Source: Rhodopseudomonas boonkerdii
GTDB taxonomy: Bacteria > Pseudomonadota > Alphaproteobacteria > Rhizobiales > Xanthobacteraceae
Assembly: GCF_021184025.1 (NCBI RefSeq)
Contig: NZ_CP036537.1
Coordinates: 2,046,001-2,110,000, forward strand
Length of the DNA: 64,000 bases
Direction of reading: 5' to 3'
Part shown: in pieces, positions 38,170 through 45,981 of the stretch
Layout: every line of letters begins with the position of its first letter
Numbering within the stretch: the stretch's first letter is position 1
Translations under genes and position numbers: made by a program
The notes under the pieces: generated by a model
What the model saw: the letters and a program-made list of their open reading frames with translations, nothing else
Told to the model about the DNA's origin: nothing
The model's database searches: none

Positions 38170-39015
38170 ATGATCACCGGACTGGATCATGTCGTCATTC
38201 TGCTGAACGATCTGGAGGCCGGCATCGCCGCTTACCAGACCTTGTTCTCGCGCAAACCCGCCTGGCGCAGCACCAGCGAGGGTGCCGAACTGGCGATTTT
38301 CACGCTGGCTAACATGTCCGTCGAGCTGTTGGCCCCGCAGGGCGATGGCACGGCGGCGAACCGCATCCGTGCGGTGCTGCCGGAAAGCGGTGCCAGCCTC
38401 GCCAGCATCTGTTTTGCGACCAATGATATCGCGAAGATGCATCGCCGCCTCGATCGCGTGGCTCTGAAGCCCGACCCGATTGCCGAGGTCGAGAGCCGGG
38501 ATCGTGACACCGGCGCCACGCTGTCCTGGAAGCGCACCCGCGCCGCCACCGATCACACCCGCGGCGTGCGCCAGTTCTTCCTCGAGCTGAATGGCGAGCG
38601 CCCGGCTTCGGCCAGCACCAGCGAGACGCCAGTCATCGGCCTCGATCACATCGTCGTCGCCACGCAGGATCCCGAACGCGCTGCCGCGCTCTATGGTGCA
38701 CGCCTCGGCCTCGATCTCGCGCTGGACCGCTCCAATCCGGACTGGGGTCACCTGATGTTCTTCCGCTGTGGCGATCTCATCGTCGAGCTGGTCAAGCGTC
38801 CGCACGATCAGGGCGATATCCATCGCGACGTGTTGTGGGGCATGACATGGCGCGTGACCGATATCGATGCGACGCGCGAACGCCTGCTGGCCGCTCATGT
38901 CACCGTCTCCGAGGTGCGGAGCGGTCGCAAGCCGGGCACCCGCGTCGCCAGCCTGCGCGACGGCACGCTCGGTATTCCGACGCTACTGATCGAGCGGGAG
39001 GAAAGGGAGAGCTGA
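38170..39015 (+). CDS. VOC (glyoxalase/dioxygenase-like) family protein
   Basis: 281 residues with two vicinal-oxygen-chelate modules: GLDHVVILLNDLEAGIAAY at the start and GLDHIVVATQDPERAAALY at residues ~158-176, then LMFFRCGDLIVELV. Possible metal ligands are the His of each D-H motif and the Glu of VELL/VELV. Such proteins include glyoxalase-like isomerases and dioxygenases; the reaction is unknown. A very good ribosome binding site (GGGAGGAG) precedes ATG 38170. Divergent from the PfkB kinase, 243 nt apart. Confidence 0.85.
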   Translation: MITGLDHVVILLNDLEAGIAAYQTLFSRKPAWRSTSEGAELAIFTLANMSVELLAPQGDGTAANRIRAVLPESGASLASICFATNDIAKMHRRLDRVALKPDPIAEVESRDRDTGATLSWKRTRAATDHTRGVRQFFLELNGERPASASTSETPVIGLDHIVVATQDPERAAALYGARLGLDLALDRSNPDWGHLMFFRCGDLIVELVKRPHDQGDIHRDVLWGMTWRVTDIDATRERLLAAHVTVSEVRSGRKPGTRVASLRDGTLGIPTLLIEREERES

Positions 39016-39021
39016 AGCCTG

Positions 39022-39333
39022 CTACGCCACCTTCAATGTCTCGATCCCGCTGACATCGACGTTCTGCTCTGCGTGCCAGGTGTCATAGGCGCCTTGCATC
39101 CGAACCCAAATGCCTGCGCCGTTACCGAACAATTTGCCGATCCGTACCGCCACTTCCGGCGAGATCGGCTTCTTCTCTTCGAGGATGTCATGCAAATGCT
39201 GGCGTGAAATCCCCAGCAGGCGAGCGATCTCGGTTTTTGAGCGATCGACGGCCGGAATAACATCTTCGCGCAGAATTGCGCCTGGGTGAGTTGGGCAGCG
39301 GGACGCACTACGTTTGGTAATCTGTTCAGCCAT
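39022..39333 (-). CDS. higA: HigA-type antitoxin (XRE family)
   Basis: 103 residues. An N-terminal arm with HPGAILREDVIPA is followed by the helix-turn-helix TEIARLLGISRQHLHDILEE and PISPEVAVRIGKLFGN, the standard HigA/VapI arrangement. It binds the HigB toxin and the operator upstream of the pair. ATG 39333 has TAGGAG eight nucleotides upstream. It lies 10 nt after the toxin gene (toxin-first order, as in other higBA loci). The frame is open far upstream, but that part overlaps higB in another frame and is not coding. Confidence 0.92.
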   Translation of the reverse strand: MAEQITKRSASRCPTHPGAILREDVIPAVDRSKTEIARLLGISRQHLHDILEEKKPISPEVAVRIGKLFGNGAGIWVRMQGAYDTWHAEQNVDVSGIETLKVA

Positions 39334-39343
39334 TGCGGTTCTC

Positions 39344-39616
39344 CTAGTGATACTGCTCAAAATCGATGCGCCACGCATCGCCGGCTTCGAATTCGAAGGT
39401 GAGACACCATGGTCCGTTGACGTGAACCGAATAGCGCTGCGGTTTGCCGCGCAGCGGATGAAAATTAAATCCAGGCAGGCCCATGTCGTTCGGCGTGGCG
39501 GCGACATCCAGCATGTCCAGCCTGCGCAAAATGCGCCCATGCATCTTCTTGTCGATCTTTGCCGGCGTTTTCTTGCTCCAGAGCTCATTCAGTCCGGGAT
39601 GAATGAAAGACCGGAT
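39344..39616 (-). CDS. higB: HigB-type toxin (RelE/ParE superfamily)
   Basis: About 90 residues. Opens IRSFIHPGLNELW, then HGRILRRLDMLDVA and LPGFNFHPLRGKPQRYSVHVNGPWCLTF, the usual HigB core (ribosome-dependent mRNA interferase with basic and His/Tyr residues). GTG at 39616 is preferred: GAGG lies five nucleotides upstream, the resulting start is family-like and the predicted promoter leaves a suitable leader. A GTG eight codons earlier (39640) is only ~5 nt from the predicted transcription start. Confidence 0.9.
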   Translation of the reverse strand: MRSFIHPGLNELWSKKTPAKIDKKMHGRILRRLDMLDVAATPNDMGLPGFNFHPLRGKPQRYSVHVNGPWCLTFEFEAGDAWRIDFEQYH

Positions 39617-39648
39617 CACGGGCGCCTCGCAGGAGATCACGCCCTTGA

Positions 39649-39676
39649 AATGTAAGCTGATGGCTTACATTGTCAA
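39649..39676 (-). promoter_or_regulatory. higBA promoter with palindromic operator
   Basis: On the minus strand a perfect TTGACA (-35, 39671-39676) is 16 nt from TACATT (-10, 39649-39654). The spacer and -10 are occupied by a perfect 9-bp inverted repeat, AATGTAAGC (39649-39657) and GCTTACATT (39663-39671), with spacer TGATG. This fits autorepression by the HigA-HigB complex. Confidence 0.75.
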
Positions 39677-39688
39677 GCCGGGTACTGG

Positions 39689-40450
39689 TTATCGCACGAA
39701 ATGCGATACCCCCTGCCACAGCAGCACGATCGAGATCACCAGCAGCATGGCATAGGCGATGTTGTAGAACAGGTCGGTAGGCGTGTGCTTCACCAGCCAG
39801 ATGCCGGCAAAATTGGCGAGCACGGCCGCCGGCAAGAGCAGCAGCGATGTCGCGAAATTCGCCGTGTTGAATTGTCCAAGCGCCAGATAGGGCACGATCT
39901 TCAGCGCATTCACGATGGCGAAGAAAATCGTCATGGTGCCGACCAGCACCAGCTTCGGCAATCGTTGCGGCAGCACATAGACCTGAAACGGTGGGCCGCC
40001 CGCCTGGGTCATGAAAGACGTGAAGCCCGACACTGCGCCCCAGAACACGCCCGCAACCGGGCCCATGCGGCGCGGTTCGATCTGGGCGCGCTTGCGCCAG
40101 ACATCGATGACGAAGACAAGGCCGATCAGGCCGACGGTGATCCGCACCGCGTTATCGGAAATGACGGAGGCAAGCAGCCACGCGATCGCCATGCCGATGA
40201 TGGCGCCGGGCAGCATGATCTTCAGATTCGAGGCATCCCATTCGCGGCGATAGACATAAAGCGAAATGAGATCCTGGGTGATCAGTACCGGCAGCAGAAG
40301 GGCGGCTGCTTCGAGCGGCGGCAGATACAGAGCGAGCAGGGGTGTCGCCGCGATCCCGACACCGGCAAAGCCGCCTTTGGACAGGCCGAGGAACAGCACC
40401 GCCGGAATGGCGACGAGATAGAAGAACGGGTCGGTGATGATGGTAGGCAC
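39689..40450 (-). CDS. TauE/SafE family sulfite/organosulfonate exporter-like protein
   Basis: 253 residues with about eight membrane helices in two repeats. The first repeat has GLSKGGFAGVGIAATPLLAL and the second GFTSFMTQAGGPPFQVYVLPQRL, which are signature sequences of TauE/SafE (PF01925). Family members export sulfite, sulfoacetate or other small anions. No sulfonate genes lie next to it, so the substrate is open. It ends 72 nt upstream of higB on the same strand. Confidence 0.9.
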   Translation of the reverse strand: MPTIITDPFFYLVAIPAVLFLGLSKGGFAGVGIAATPLLALYLPPLEAAALLLPVLITQDLISLYVYRREWDASNLKIMLPGAIIGMAIAWLLASVISDNAVRITVGLIGLVFVIDVWRKRAQIEPRRMGPVAGVFWGAVSGFTSFMTQAGGPPFQVYVLPQRLPKLVLVGTMTIFFAIVNALKIVPYLALGQFNTANFATSLLLLPAAVLANFAGIWLVKHTPTDLFYNIAYAMLLVISIVLLWQGVSHFVR

Positions 40451-40619
40451 GGCGGGATCCGGTTGGGCCGCGCTGTGATAGCGACGTGTCGGCTAAAAGG
40501 CGATGGATGTTTGTGCATACTCGCCAGAACGTATGCGGTTCTCAATGCTGCGACCGCATGCTACACGCGATGAGGTTGCCGGTGTGATCCATCATACCGG
40601 TCGATGACAGGGATAAGGT

Positions 40620-41381
40620 TTGGCCAAGAAACAAGCGACCAGGCAAACGATCCGGACAAGGTCGACCAGGGCAGGCAAGTCGACGGGCAGGGCCCAGAGG
40701 TGGCAGCGAGACCCCGAGGGTATGCGGTTGCGTATCCTGGAGGCGGCGACCAAGGAATTCGCCACGCGCGGCCTGGCTGGTGCGCGTGTCGATCGCATCG
40801 CGGCGGCCGCTGGCGCCAACAAACGCATGCTGTATTACCACGTCGGCAAGAAGGACGATCTCTATCTGGCGGTGCTGGAAGGCACCTATGCCAAAATCCG
40901 TGCCGAGGAGCGCACGCTCGATCTCGAACACCTCGATCCGCCCGAGGCGATCGAGAGCCTGATCACCTTCACCTGGAACTACTTCATCCGCAATCCGGAA
41001 TTCCTTGCGCTGCTCAATACCGAGAATCTGGAGCGCGCCAGACACCTCAAGCGGTCCGACAAGGTGAAGTCGATGCATTCGCCTTTCGTGGAGATGATCC
41101 GCGAAGTTGTCGTGCGCGGCGTGGCAAGCGGCGACTTCAAGGTCGCGATGGACCCGGTGCAGCTCTACATTTCCATCGCCGGTCTCAGCTTTTTCTACAT
41201 CGGCAACAATGCCACGCTGAGCGTGATCTTCGGCCGCGATTTGCTTGCGAAGGATGCCAAGGACGAGCGGCTGGCGCATATGGTGTCGCTCATTCTGGGC
41301 GCGCTGACAGGTCGCTCGGCCGCTGAGATTCCCGTGCCTGGATCTCAGCCTGTCATCCCCGCGAAAGCGGGGATCCAGTAG
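40620..41381 (+). CDS. TetR/AcrR family regulator with repeat-encoded C-terminus
   Basis: 253 residues. After a ~30-residue basic tail, the HTH domain reads RILEAATKEFATRGLAGARV, DRIAAAAGANKRMLYYHVGKKDDLY. The C-terminal half resembles the TetR C-terminal domain with NPEFLALLNTENL. The start appears to be TTG 40620 with AGGGA six nucleotides upstream. The last nine codons (VIPAKAGIQ-stop) are the left half of an intergenic family A repeat (41350-41452), so the protein end has been remodelled by repeat insertion. It lies directly upstream of the ABC importer operon and may control it; ligand unknown. Confidence 0.87.
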   Translation: MAKKQATRQTIRTRSTRAGKSTGRAQRWQRDPEGMRLRILEAATKEFATRGLAGARVDRIAAAAGANKRMLYYHVGKKDDLYLAVLEGTYAKIRAEERTLDLEHLDPPEAIESLITFTWNYFIRNPEFLALLNTENLERARHLKRSDKVKSMHSPFVEMIREVVVRGVASGDFKVAMDPVQLYISIAGLSFFYIGNNATLSVIFGRDLLAKDAKDERLAHMVSLILGALTGRSAAEIPVPGSQPVIPAKAGIQ

Positions 41382-41452
41382 CCTCTGCAGCTTCCGATCA
41401 AGCGCTGCTTTCGGCGTTTACTGGATCGCCCGGTCAAGCCGGGCGCTGACAG
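41350..41452. repeat. Palindromic repeat, family A copy 4, overlapping the TetR gene end
   Basis: Starts CTGTCATCCCCGCGAAAGCG and ends GGGCGCTGACAG, with outer arms CTGTCA / TGACAG and two internal hairpins. The left half supplies the last codons and the TAG stop of the TetR gene. The left part equals copy 2 (30041) and the right part equals copy 3 (CGCCCGGTCAAGCCGGGCG). Confidence 0.9.
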
Positions 41453-41518
41453 ATGGAGGCTTGTAAACAGCTTATCCAGCTGATTTCATTCCATAATTTT
41501 CCGTAATTAATCACCCAA

Positions 41519-41546
41519 TTGACAACGCAACCGCTGTGGTTAGTAT
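41519..41546 (+). promoter_or_regulatory. Probable promoter of the ABC importer operon
   Basis: TTGACA (41519-41524) and TAGTAT (41541-41546) with 16-nt spacing, in an AT-rich stretch (TAATTTTCCGTAATTAA just upstream) that stands out from the GC-rich surroundings. The start codon of the permease is 54 nt downstream. Confidence 0.5.
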
Positions 41547-41600
41547 TTATCCAACGAGTTAATTGCGACCGCGAAGCCGGCCAACTGGGAGACGAGACGC

Positions 41601-42410
41601 GTGAGTGAGAAAAAGGCGCCAGGGGCAGTGACAAGACTGCTGAATTCATCCTGGTTGCGCCCGTTCATCTTTCTGCTGTTCATCATCGCGGCGTGGGATC
41701 TCTCGATCCGTATCTTCGGCATTCCGGCCTATCAGATCCCGGCGCCGATGGATGTGGTGAAGGTGCTCTATACCGATTGGCCCGAGTTGCTGGCGCAGTC
41801 GTGGCCGACCACTTATGCGACGCTGCTCGGCTTCCTGGCTTCGGCCGTGTTCGGCATTCCGGTCGCGATGCTGATCGCGGGATCTCGCACGGTGGAAAGC
41901 TATGTCTATCCGCTGCTGGTGTTCTCGCAGTCGATCCCGAAGGTCGCCATCGCGCCGCTGTTCGTCGTGTGGTTCGGTTTCGGCATCGTGCCGAAGATCA
42001 TCGCTGCCTTCCTGCTTGGTTTCTTCCCGGTGGTCGTCTCCGCGGTGCAGGGCTTCAAGTCGGTCGATCCCGACATGGTCGATCTCGCCCGCGCCATGAA
42101 GGGCAGCCGCATGCGTGTGTTCTGCGCAGTGAACCTGCCGCACGCTTTGCCGGCGATCTTCTCGGGCCTCAAGGTGTCGGTCACGCTCGCCGTCGTCGGG
42201 GCGGTGGTCGGCGAGTTCGTGGGCTCCAATTCAGGCATCGGTTATGTCCTGCAACGTTCGATCGGCACTTTCGACCTGCCGACCATGTTTGCGGCTCTCG
42301 TTATTCTCGCGCTGCTCGGCGTGATCCTGTTCTGGCTGGTCGATCGCATCGAGCGTATCGCCATTCCATGGCACGTCAGCCAGCGCGCTGATGTTTTCGT
42401 CGCGTCCTGA
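41601..42410 (+). CDS. ABC transporter permease (SsuC/TauC/ThiX type)
   Basis: 269 residues with about six membrane helices. The cytoplasmic EAA-type loop is seen as VDLARAMKGSRMRVFCAVNLPHALPAIFSGLKVSV (ends at residues ~163-197), and the C-terminus has GSNSGIGYVLQRSIGTFD. This is the permease type of nitrate/sulfonate/thiamine-precursor importers. GTG start at 41601 in GAGACGCGTGAGTGAG. It is first in the operon permease - binding protein - ATPase. Confidence 0.9.
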   Translation: MSEKKAPGAVTRLLNSSWLRPFIFLLFIIAAWDLSIRIFGIPAYQIPAPMDVVKVLYTDWPELLAQSWPTTYATLLGFLASAVFGIPVAMLIAGSRTVESYVYPLLVFSQSIPKVAIAPLFVVWFGFGIVPKIIAAFLLGFFPVVVSAVQGFKSVDPDMVDLARAMKGSRMRVFCAVNLPHALPAIFSGLKVSVTLAVVGAVVGEFVGSNSGIGYVLQRSIGTFDLPTMFAALVILALLGVILFWLVDRIERIAIPWHVSQRADVFVAS

Positions 42411-42431
42411 CCGGGCGCCAATATCCAAAAA

Positions 42432-42453
42432 GCGGCCCGGTCTAACGGGCCGC
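42432..42453 (+). other. Intercistronic hairpin between permease and binding-protein genes
   Basis: GCGGCCCG - GTCTAA - CGGGCCGC, a perfect 8-bp GC-rich stem, 22 nt after the permease stop and just before the AAAGGGAGG ribosome binding site of the binding-protein gene. There is no T-tract. It probably protects the downstream mRNA from 3'-5' decay or slows read-through, allowing more binding protein than permease. Confidence 0.65.
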
Positions 42454-42481
42454 CTTCACCTGCTTCAAAGGGAGGCTGACT

Positions 42482-43474
42482 ATGCTGAAATGGGTTACCG
42501 CTGTTTCGACTGCTGCGATCGCTGCGACGATCGCCTTCGCCGCGCCGGCCGCTGCCGCCGACAAGGTGACGCTGATGCTCAACTGGTATGTCTATGGCGA
42601 GCACGCGCCGTTCTATTACGGCAAGGCCAAGGGCATCTATGCCGCTGAAGGCATCGATCTCGACATTCAGGAAGGCCGCGGTTCGGCTGCGACCACCCAG
42701 GCCGTTGCCGCCAAGAGCGTGAATTTCGGCTACGTCGACGTTCCCACCATGATGCGCGCTGCCGTGAAGGGCGCACCCGTCATTTCCACCGGCGTGCTGC
42801 TGCAGACCTCGCCGATGTCGGCGATGGGCTTCGTCGACAAGAACATCAAGAAGCCGGAAGACATCAAGGGCAAGACCGTCGCCATCACCCCCGCGGACTC
42901 GATGACCCAGATCTGGCCGCTGTTCCTCAAGAAGGCCGGCCTCAAGGAATCCGATTTCAAGACCGTTGCCGGCGATGGTCAGACCAAGCTGAACGCCGTC
43001 ATCAACGGCCAGGCCGATCTGCTGCTCGGCTACGTCATGGACCAGTCCATGAAGATCAAGGACGCCACCGGCAAGGATGTGTTCCCGATCAAGTTCGCGG
43101 ATTACGGCATTCACCTCGTTTCGTCGGGCATCATCTCCAACACCGATTGGGTGAAGGCGAACCCTGACCTCGTGAAGCGCTTCATGTCGGCCACCACCAA
43201 GGCCGTCGAAGCGGCCTCGAAGGACCCGAAGGCGGCCGCCCAGTCGATCCTCGATGCAAATCCGAAGGGCGGCAAGATCGATACCCTGACTCAGGGTTTC
43301 GAACTGACCATCCCGCTCTACACCACCCCGGAAACCAAAGGTAAGCGCCCGTTCCAGGTCACCGACCAGAACATGAAGGACTCGGTCGATCTGATGGTCG
43401 AGTACGGCGGTCTGGAAGCCAAGGCCAAGGATAATCCGAAGGCCTTCTACACCAACGACTATCTGCCGAAGTAA
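42482..43474 (+). CDS. ABC transporter substrate-binding protein (NMT1/THI5-like)
   Basis: 330 residues. Signal peptide MLKWVTAVSTAAIAATIAFA, ending AAAA-DKV, then the family opening VTLMLNWYVYGEHAPFYYGKAKGIYAAEGIDLDI (residues ~25-58 by ends), SAATTQAVAAKSVNFGYVD, and GQTKLNAVINGQADLLLGY. These place it with NMT1/ThiY/SsuA-like periplasmic proteins. The ligand may be a pyrimidine, riboflavin-like compound, sulfonate or other small anion; the binding-site residues do not settle it. A strong ribosome binding site (AAAGGGAGG) fits its expected high abundance. Confidence 0.9.
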   Translation: MLKWVTAVSTAAIAATIAFAAPAAAADKVTLMLNWYVYGEHAPFYYGKAKGIYAAEGIDLDIQEGRGSAATTQAVAAKSVNFGYVDVPTMMRAAVKGAPVISTGVLLQTSPMSAMGFVDKNIKKPEDIKGKTVAITPADSMTQIWPLFLKKAGLKESDFKTVAGDGQTKLNAVINGQADLLLGYVMDQSMKIKDATGKDVFPIKFADYGIHLVSSGIISNTDWVKANPDLVKRFMSATTKAVEAASKDPKAAAQSILDANPKGGKIDTLTQGFELTIPLYTTPETKGKRPFQVTDQNMKDSVDLMVEYGGLEAKAKDNPKAFYTNDYLPK

Positions 43475-43494
43475 GCGCGACAGGGACGACTGCG

Positions 43495-44355
43495 ATGACT
43501 GCAACACTGAGGGCCACGAACAAAATGAGCGTCGATCAACCCAGCGCGCATCTTCGTGTCGTGTCGGAACAGCCGCAGTCGTCCAACGCCACGGGGATTC
43601 ACCTCGCCGGCGTGTCGAAGACTTACGGGACCGGCGACGGCCAGGTGCAGTCGCTGCGTCCTCTCGACTTTCACATCAATGACGGCGAGTTCTTCGTCGT
43701 GGTCGGTCCTTCCGGCTGCGGCAAGTCCACGCTGCTCAAGCTGATCTCGGGCCTTCTTGCGCCGACGACCGGAGAGATCCATGTCGATGGCAAGAAGGTC
43801 ACCGAGCCCCATGGCGATGTCGGCATCGTGTTCCAGAACGCACTGCTGCTGCCGTGGCGGAATATCCTCAACAACGTCCTCATGCCGATCGACATGAAGA
43901 ATCTTTCGCGCGAAAAATACATTCCGCGCGCGAAAGAACTGCTCAAGATGGTCGGCCTTGAGGGCTTCGAGAAGAAGCTGCCGTGGCAGCTCTCGGGCGG
44001 CATGCAGCAGCGTGCCTCGATCTGCCGTGCGCTGGTGCACGATCCCAAGATCATGATGATGGACGAGCCCTTTGGCGCGCTCGATGCGATGACCAGAGAA
44101 AAGATGAACGTCGAGCTGTCACGCATCCAGCGTACCACCGGCAAGACCATCCTGCTCATCACCCACTCGATTCCGGAGGCGGTGTTCCTCGCCGACAAGG
44201 TGCTTGTCATGACCGAGCGTCCGGGCGGCATCGCTGCGATCTACGACGTGCCGCTCGGCCGCGAGCGCACGCTCGATGTGATGTCGAACCCGATCTTCAC
44301 CGATCTGGTCGCCCGCATCCGCAAGCACTTCATGACCAACAGCGCGCTGGATTGA
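43495..44355 (+). CDS. ABC transporter ATP-binding protein (SsuB/TauB type)
   Basis: 286 residues. A ~35-residue N-terminal extension, then Walker A GPSGCGKSTLLKLI, Q-loop VFQNALLLPWRNI, signature LSGGMQQRASI, Walker B IMMMDEPFGALD, and the switch His in LLITHSIPEAVFLAD. It energises the importer made with the two upstream genes. It starts 20 nt after the binding-protein stop, with AGGGA eight nucleotides upstream. Confidence 0.93.
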   Translation: MTATLRATNKMSVDQPSAHLRVVSEQPQSSNATGIHLAGVSKTYGTGDGQVQSLRPLDFHINDGEFFVVVGPSGCGKSTLLKLISGLLAPTTGEIHVDGKKVTEPHGDVGIVFQNALLLPWRNILNNVLMPIDMKNLSREKYIPRAKELLKMVGLEGFEKKLPWQLSGGMQQRASICRALVHDPKIMMMDEPFGALDAMTREKMNVELSRIQRTTGKTILLITHSIPEAVFLADKVLVMTERPGGIAAIYDVPLGRERTLDVMSNPIFTDLVARIRKHFMTNSALD

Positions 44356-44404
44356 TGATGCGTGCTGCGAAGCAATCCTGCCGTCGCCGCGACGCGCGTT
44401 CTGA

Positions 44405-44558
44405 CTTCTCCCCGCTTGCGGGGAGAAGGTGGCCGCGCGGAGCGCGGACGGATGAGGGGGACTCTCCGCGGGCTCCGAGCATGTGGAGGCTCCCCCTCAC
44501 CCGACGCCCACATGCTTTGCATGCGGACGTCGACCTCTCCCCGCAAGCGGGGAGAGGT
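44405..44558. repeat. Palindromic intergenic repeat, family D
   Basis: Left hairpin CTTCTCCCCGC ... GCGGGGAGAAG and right hairpin ACCTCTCCCCGC ... GCGGGGAGAGGT flank GC-rich inner arms, including GCATGTGG and CCACATGC. It fills the gap between the ABC ATPase and the enolase-superfamily gene. Its right end runs directly into GGAGAGGGC-ATG, so it borders or contributes to the ribosome binding site of the next gene. Confidence 0.8.
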
Positions 44559-44569
44559 CTGGAGAGGGC

Positions 44570-45979
44570 ATGACCATGTCCACCACACCACGCGTCGCCT
44601 TGCGAGATATCACGCTGTTCGAACGCCCGACGGCGTTCGTGCGGCCGTTTCGCTTTGGCAGCGTAACGGTTCATGCCGCGCCGCAGGCTTTTACGCGCGT
44701 CGAGCTTGAGGTCGAGGGCAGGGGCGTGTTCGTCGGCGCCTCCGCCGAGTTGATGGTGCCGAAATGGTTCGACAAGCGGCCGCATCTGTCCATCGACGAC
44801 ACCGTGAACGAGCTGCGCCGGTCGCTGGCGATTGCGAGGGACCTCTATCGCGCGCAGTCCGGTTACATCACCGCTTTCGGTCTGCATGCCGCCTGTATTG
44901 GCGCGCAGATGAAGGCCTGCGCCGAACTGGATATCCCGCCGTTGGCAGCCGCCTTCGGCCCCGCGGAGATCGACAAGGCCGTGCTCGATGCCTTGCTGCG
45001 GGGTCTCGGCACCGACTTCTTCTCCGGCATGAAGGCCAACGTCGCCGGTCTCACATCGCGTCTCGCGCCCGATCTCGGCGCCGATGACATCGCCGCCTTC
45101 CTTGCCAGCCGCCGCCGCCTGCCGCGCGTGGCGCTGCGTCACACTGTTGGCCTCGATGATGTGATCGAAGGTGAGGGCGGTGTTGCCGATCTCAATGAGA
45201 ATTCAGGCGCGCATTACTTCAAGCTGAAGATGAATGGCGATCCCGACGCGGACGCCGGACGCCTGACGCGGATCGGCAACGCGCTCGCCACGCTGCCTTA
45301 CGATTATCAGGTCACGCTCGACGCCAATGAGCAATATGCCGATCTCGAAGCGCTCTGTTCACTCGTCGATCGTCTCGACAAGGACGCCGCGCTGGCGCCG
45401 ATCGCATCGAAGCTGCTCTATATCGAGCAACCGATGCCGCGCGACATCACGCGCGAACAGCCTCTCGGTCTGCTGAGCTCGCGCGCCTTCATCATCGACG
45501 AAGCCGATGACAGCTGGGATGCGTTTCCCGCCGCGAAACAGCTCGGCTATCGCGGCATCTCCTCGAAATCCTGCAAGGGCTTTTACAAATCTATCGCCAA
45601 TGCCACGCGCGCCGCGGCGTGGAGCGCGCAGGGCAGGCCGTATTTCATCACCGGCGAGGATCTCACCTGCCAGGCCGGCCTCGGTGTGCAGCAGGATCTC
45701 GCGCTCGGCGCGCTGATCGGCGTCACCCATGCCGAGCGCAACGGTCATCACTACGTCGATGGTTTCGGCTTCGCGCCTGCAGGCGAGGCCGAGGCTTTCC
45801 TCCAGGCCCATCCCGATCTCTACAGCCGCGATGAGGATTTCATCCGCCTGCAGATCCATGACGGCGATCTCCTCACGGGATCGCTTACCGCTCCCGGATT
45901 TGCATCCGGCGCACATCCGGACTGGACGGCGCTTCAGCCGCTTGCAGTCCCCCAAACTGAAGTTCTCCAGGAGTTCTGA
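44570..45979 (+). CDS. Enolase superfamily (mandelate racemase/muconate lactonising-like) enzyme
   Basis: About 469 residues, longer than the usual ~380-400. The C-terminal barrel shows the K-x-K motif in HYFKLKMNGD and metal-ligand candidates in LDANEQY (Asp), LYIEQPM (Glu) and IIDEADDSW (Asp/Glu), then ISSKSCKG. Such enzymes abstract a proton alpha to a carboxylate, and many are sugar-acid dehydratases or epimerases. ATG 44570 has GGAG five nucleotides upstream; ATG 44576 is the alternative. It begins a run of four genes spaced 2, 8 and 2 nt. Substrate unknown. Confidence 0.82.
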   Translation: MTMSTTPRVALRDITLFERPTAFVRPFRFGSVTVHAAPQAFTRVELEVEGRGVFVGASAELMVPKWFDKRPHLSIDDTVNELRRSLAIARDLYRAQSGYITAFGLHAACIGAQMKACAELDIPPLAAAFGPAEIDKAVLDALLRGLGTDFFSGMKANVAGLTSRLAPDLGADDIAAFLASRRRLPRVALRHTVGLDDVIEGEGGVADLNENSGAHYFKLKMNGDPDADAGRLTRIGNALATLPYDYQVTLDANEQYADLEALCSLVDRLDKDAALAPIASKLLYIEQPMPRDITREQPLGLLSSRAFIIDEADDSWDAFPAAKQLGYRGISSKSCKGFYKSIANATRAAAWSAQGRPYFITGEDLTCQAGLGVQQDLALGALIGVTHAERNGHHYVDGFGFAPAGEAEAFLQAHPDLYSRDEDFIRLQIHDGDLLTGSLTAPGFASGAHPDWTALQPLAVPQTEVLQEF

Positions 45980-45981
45980 CT

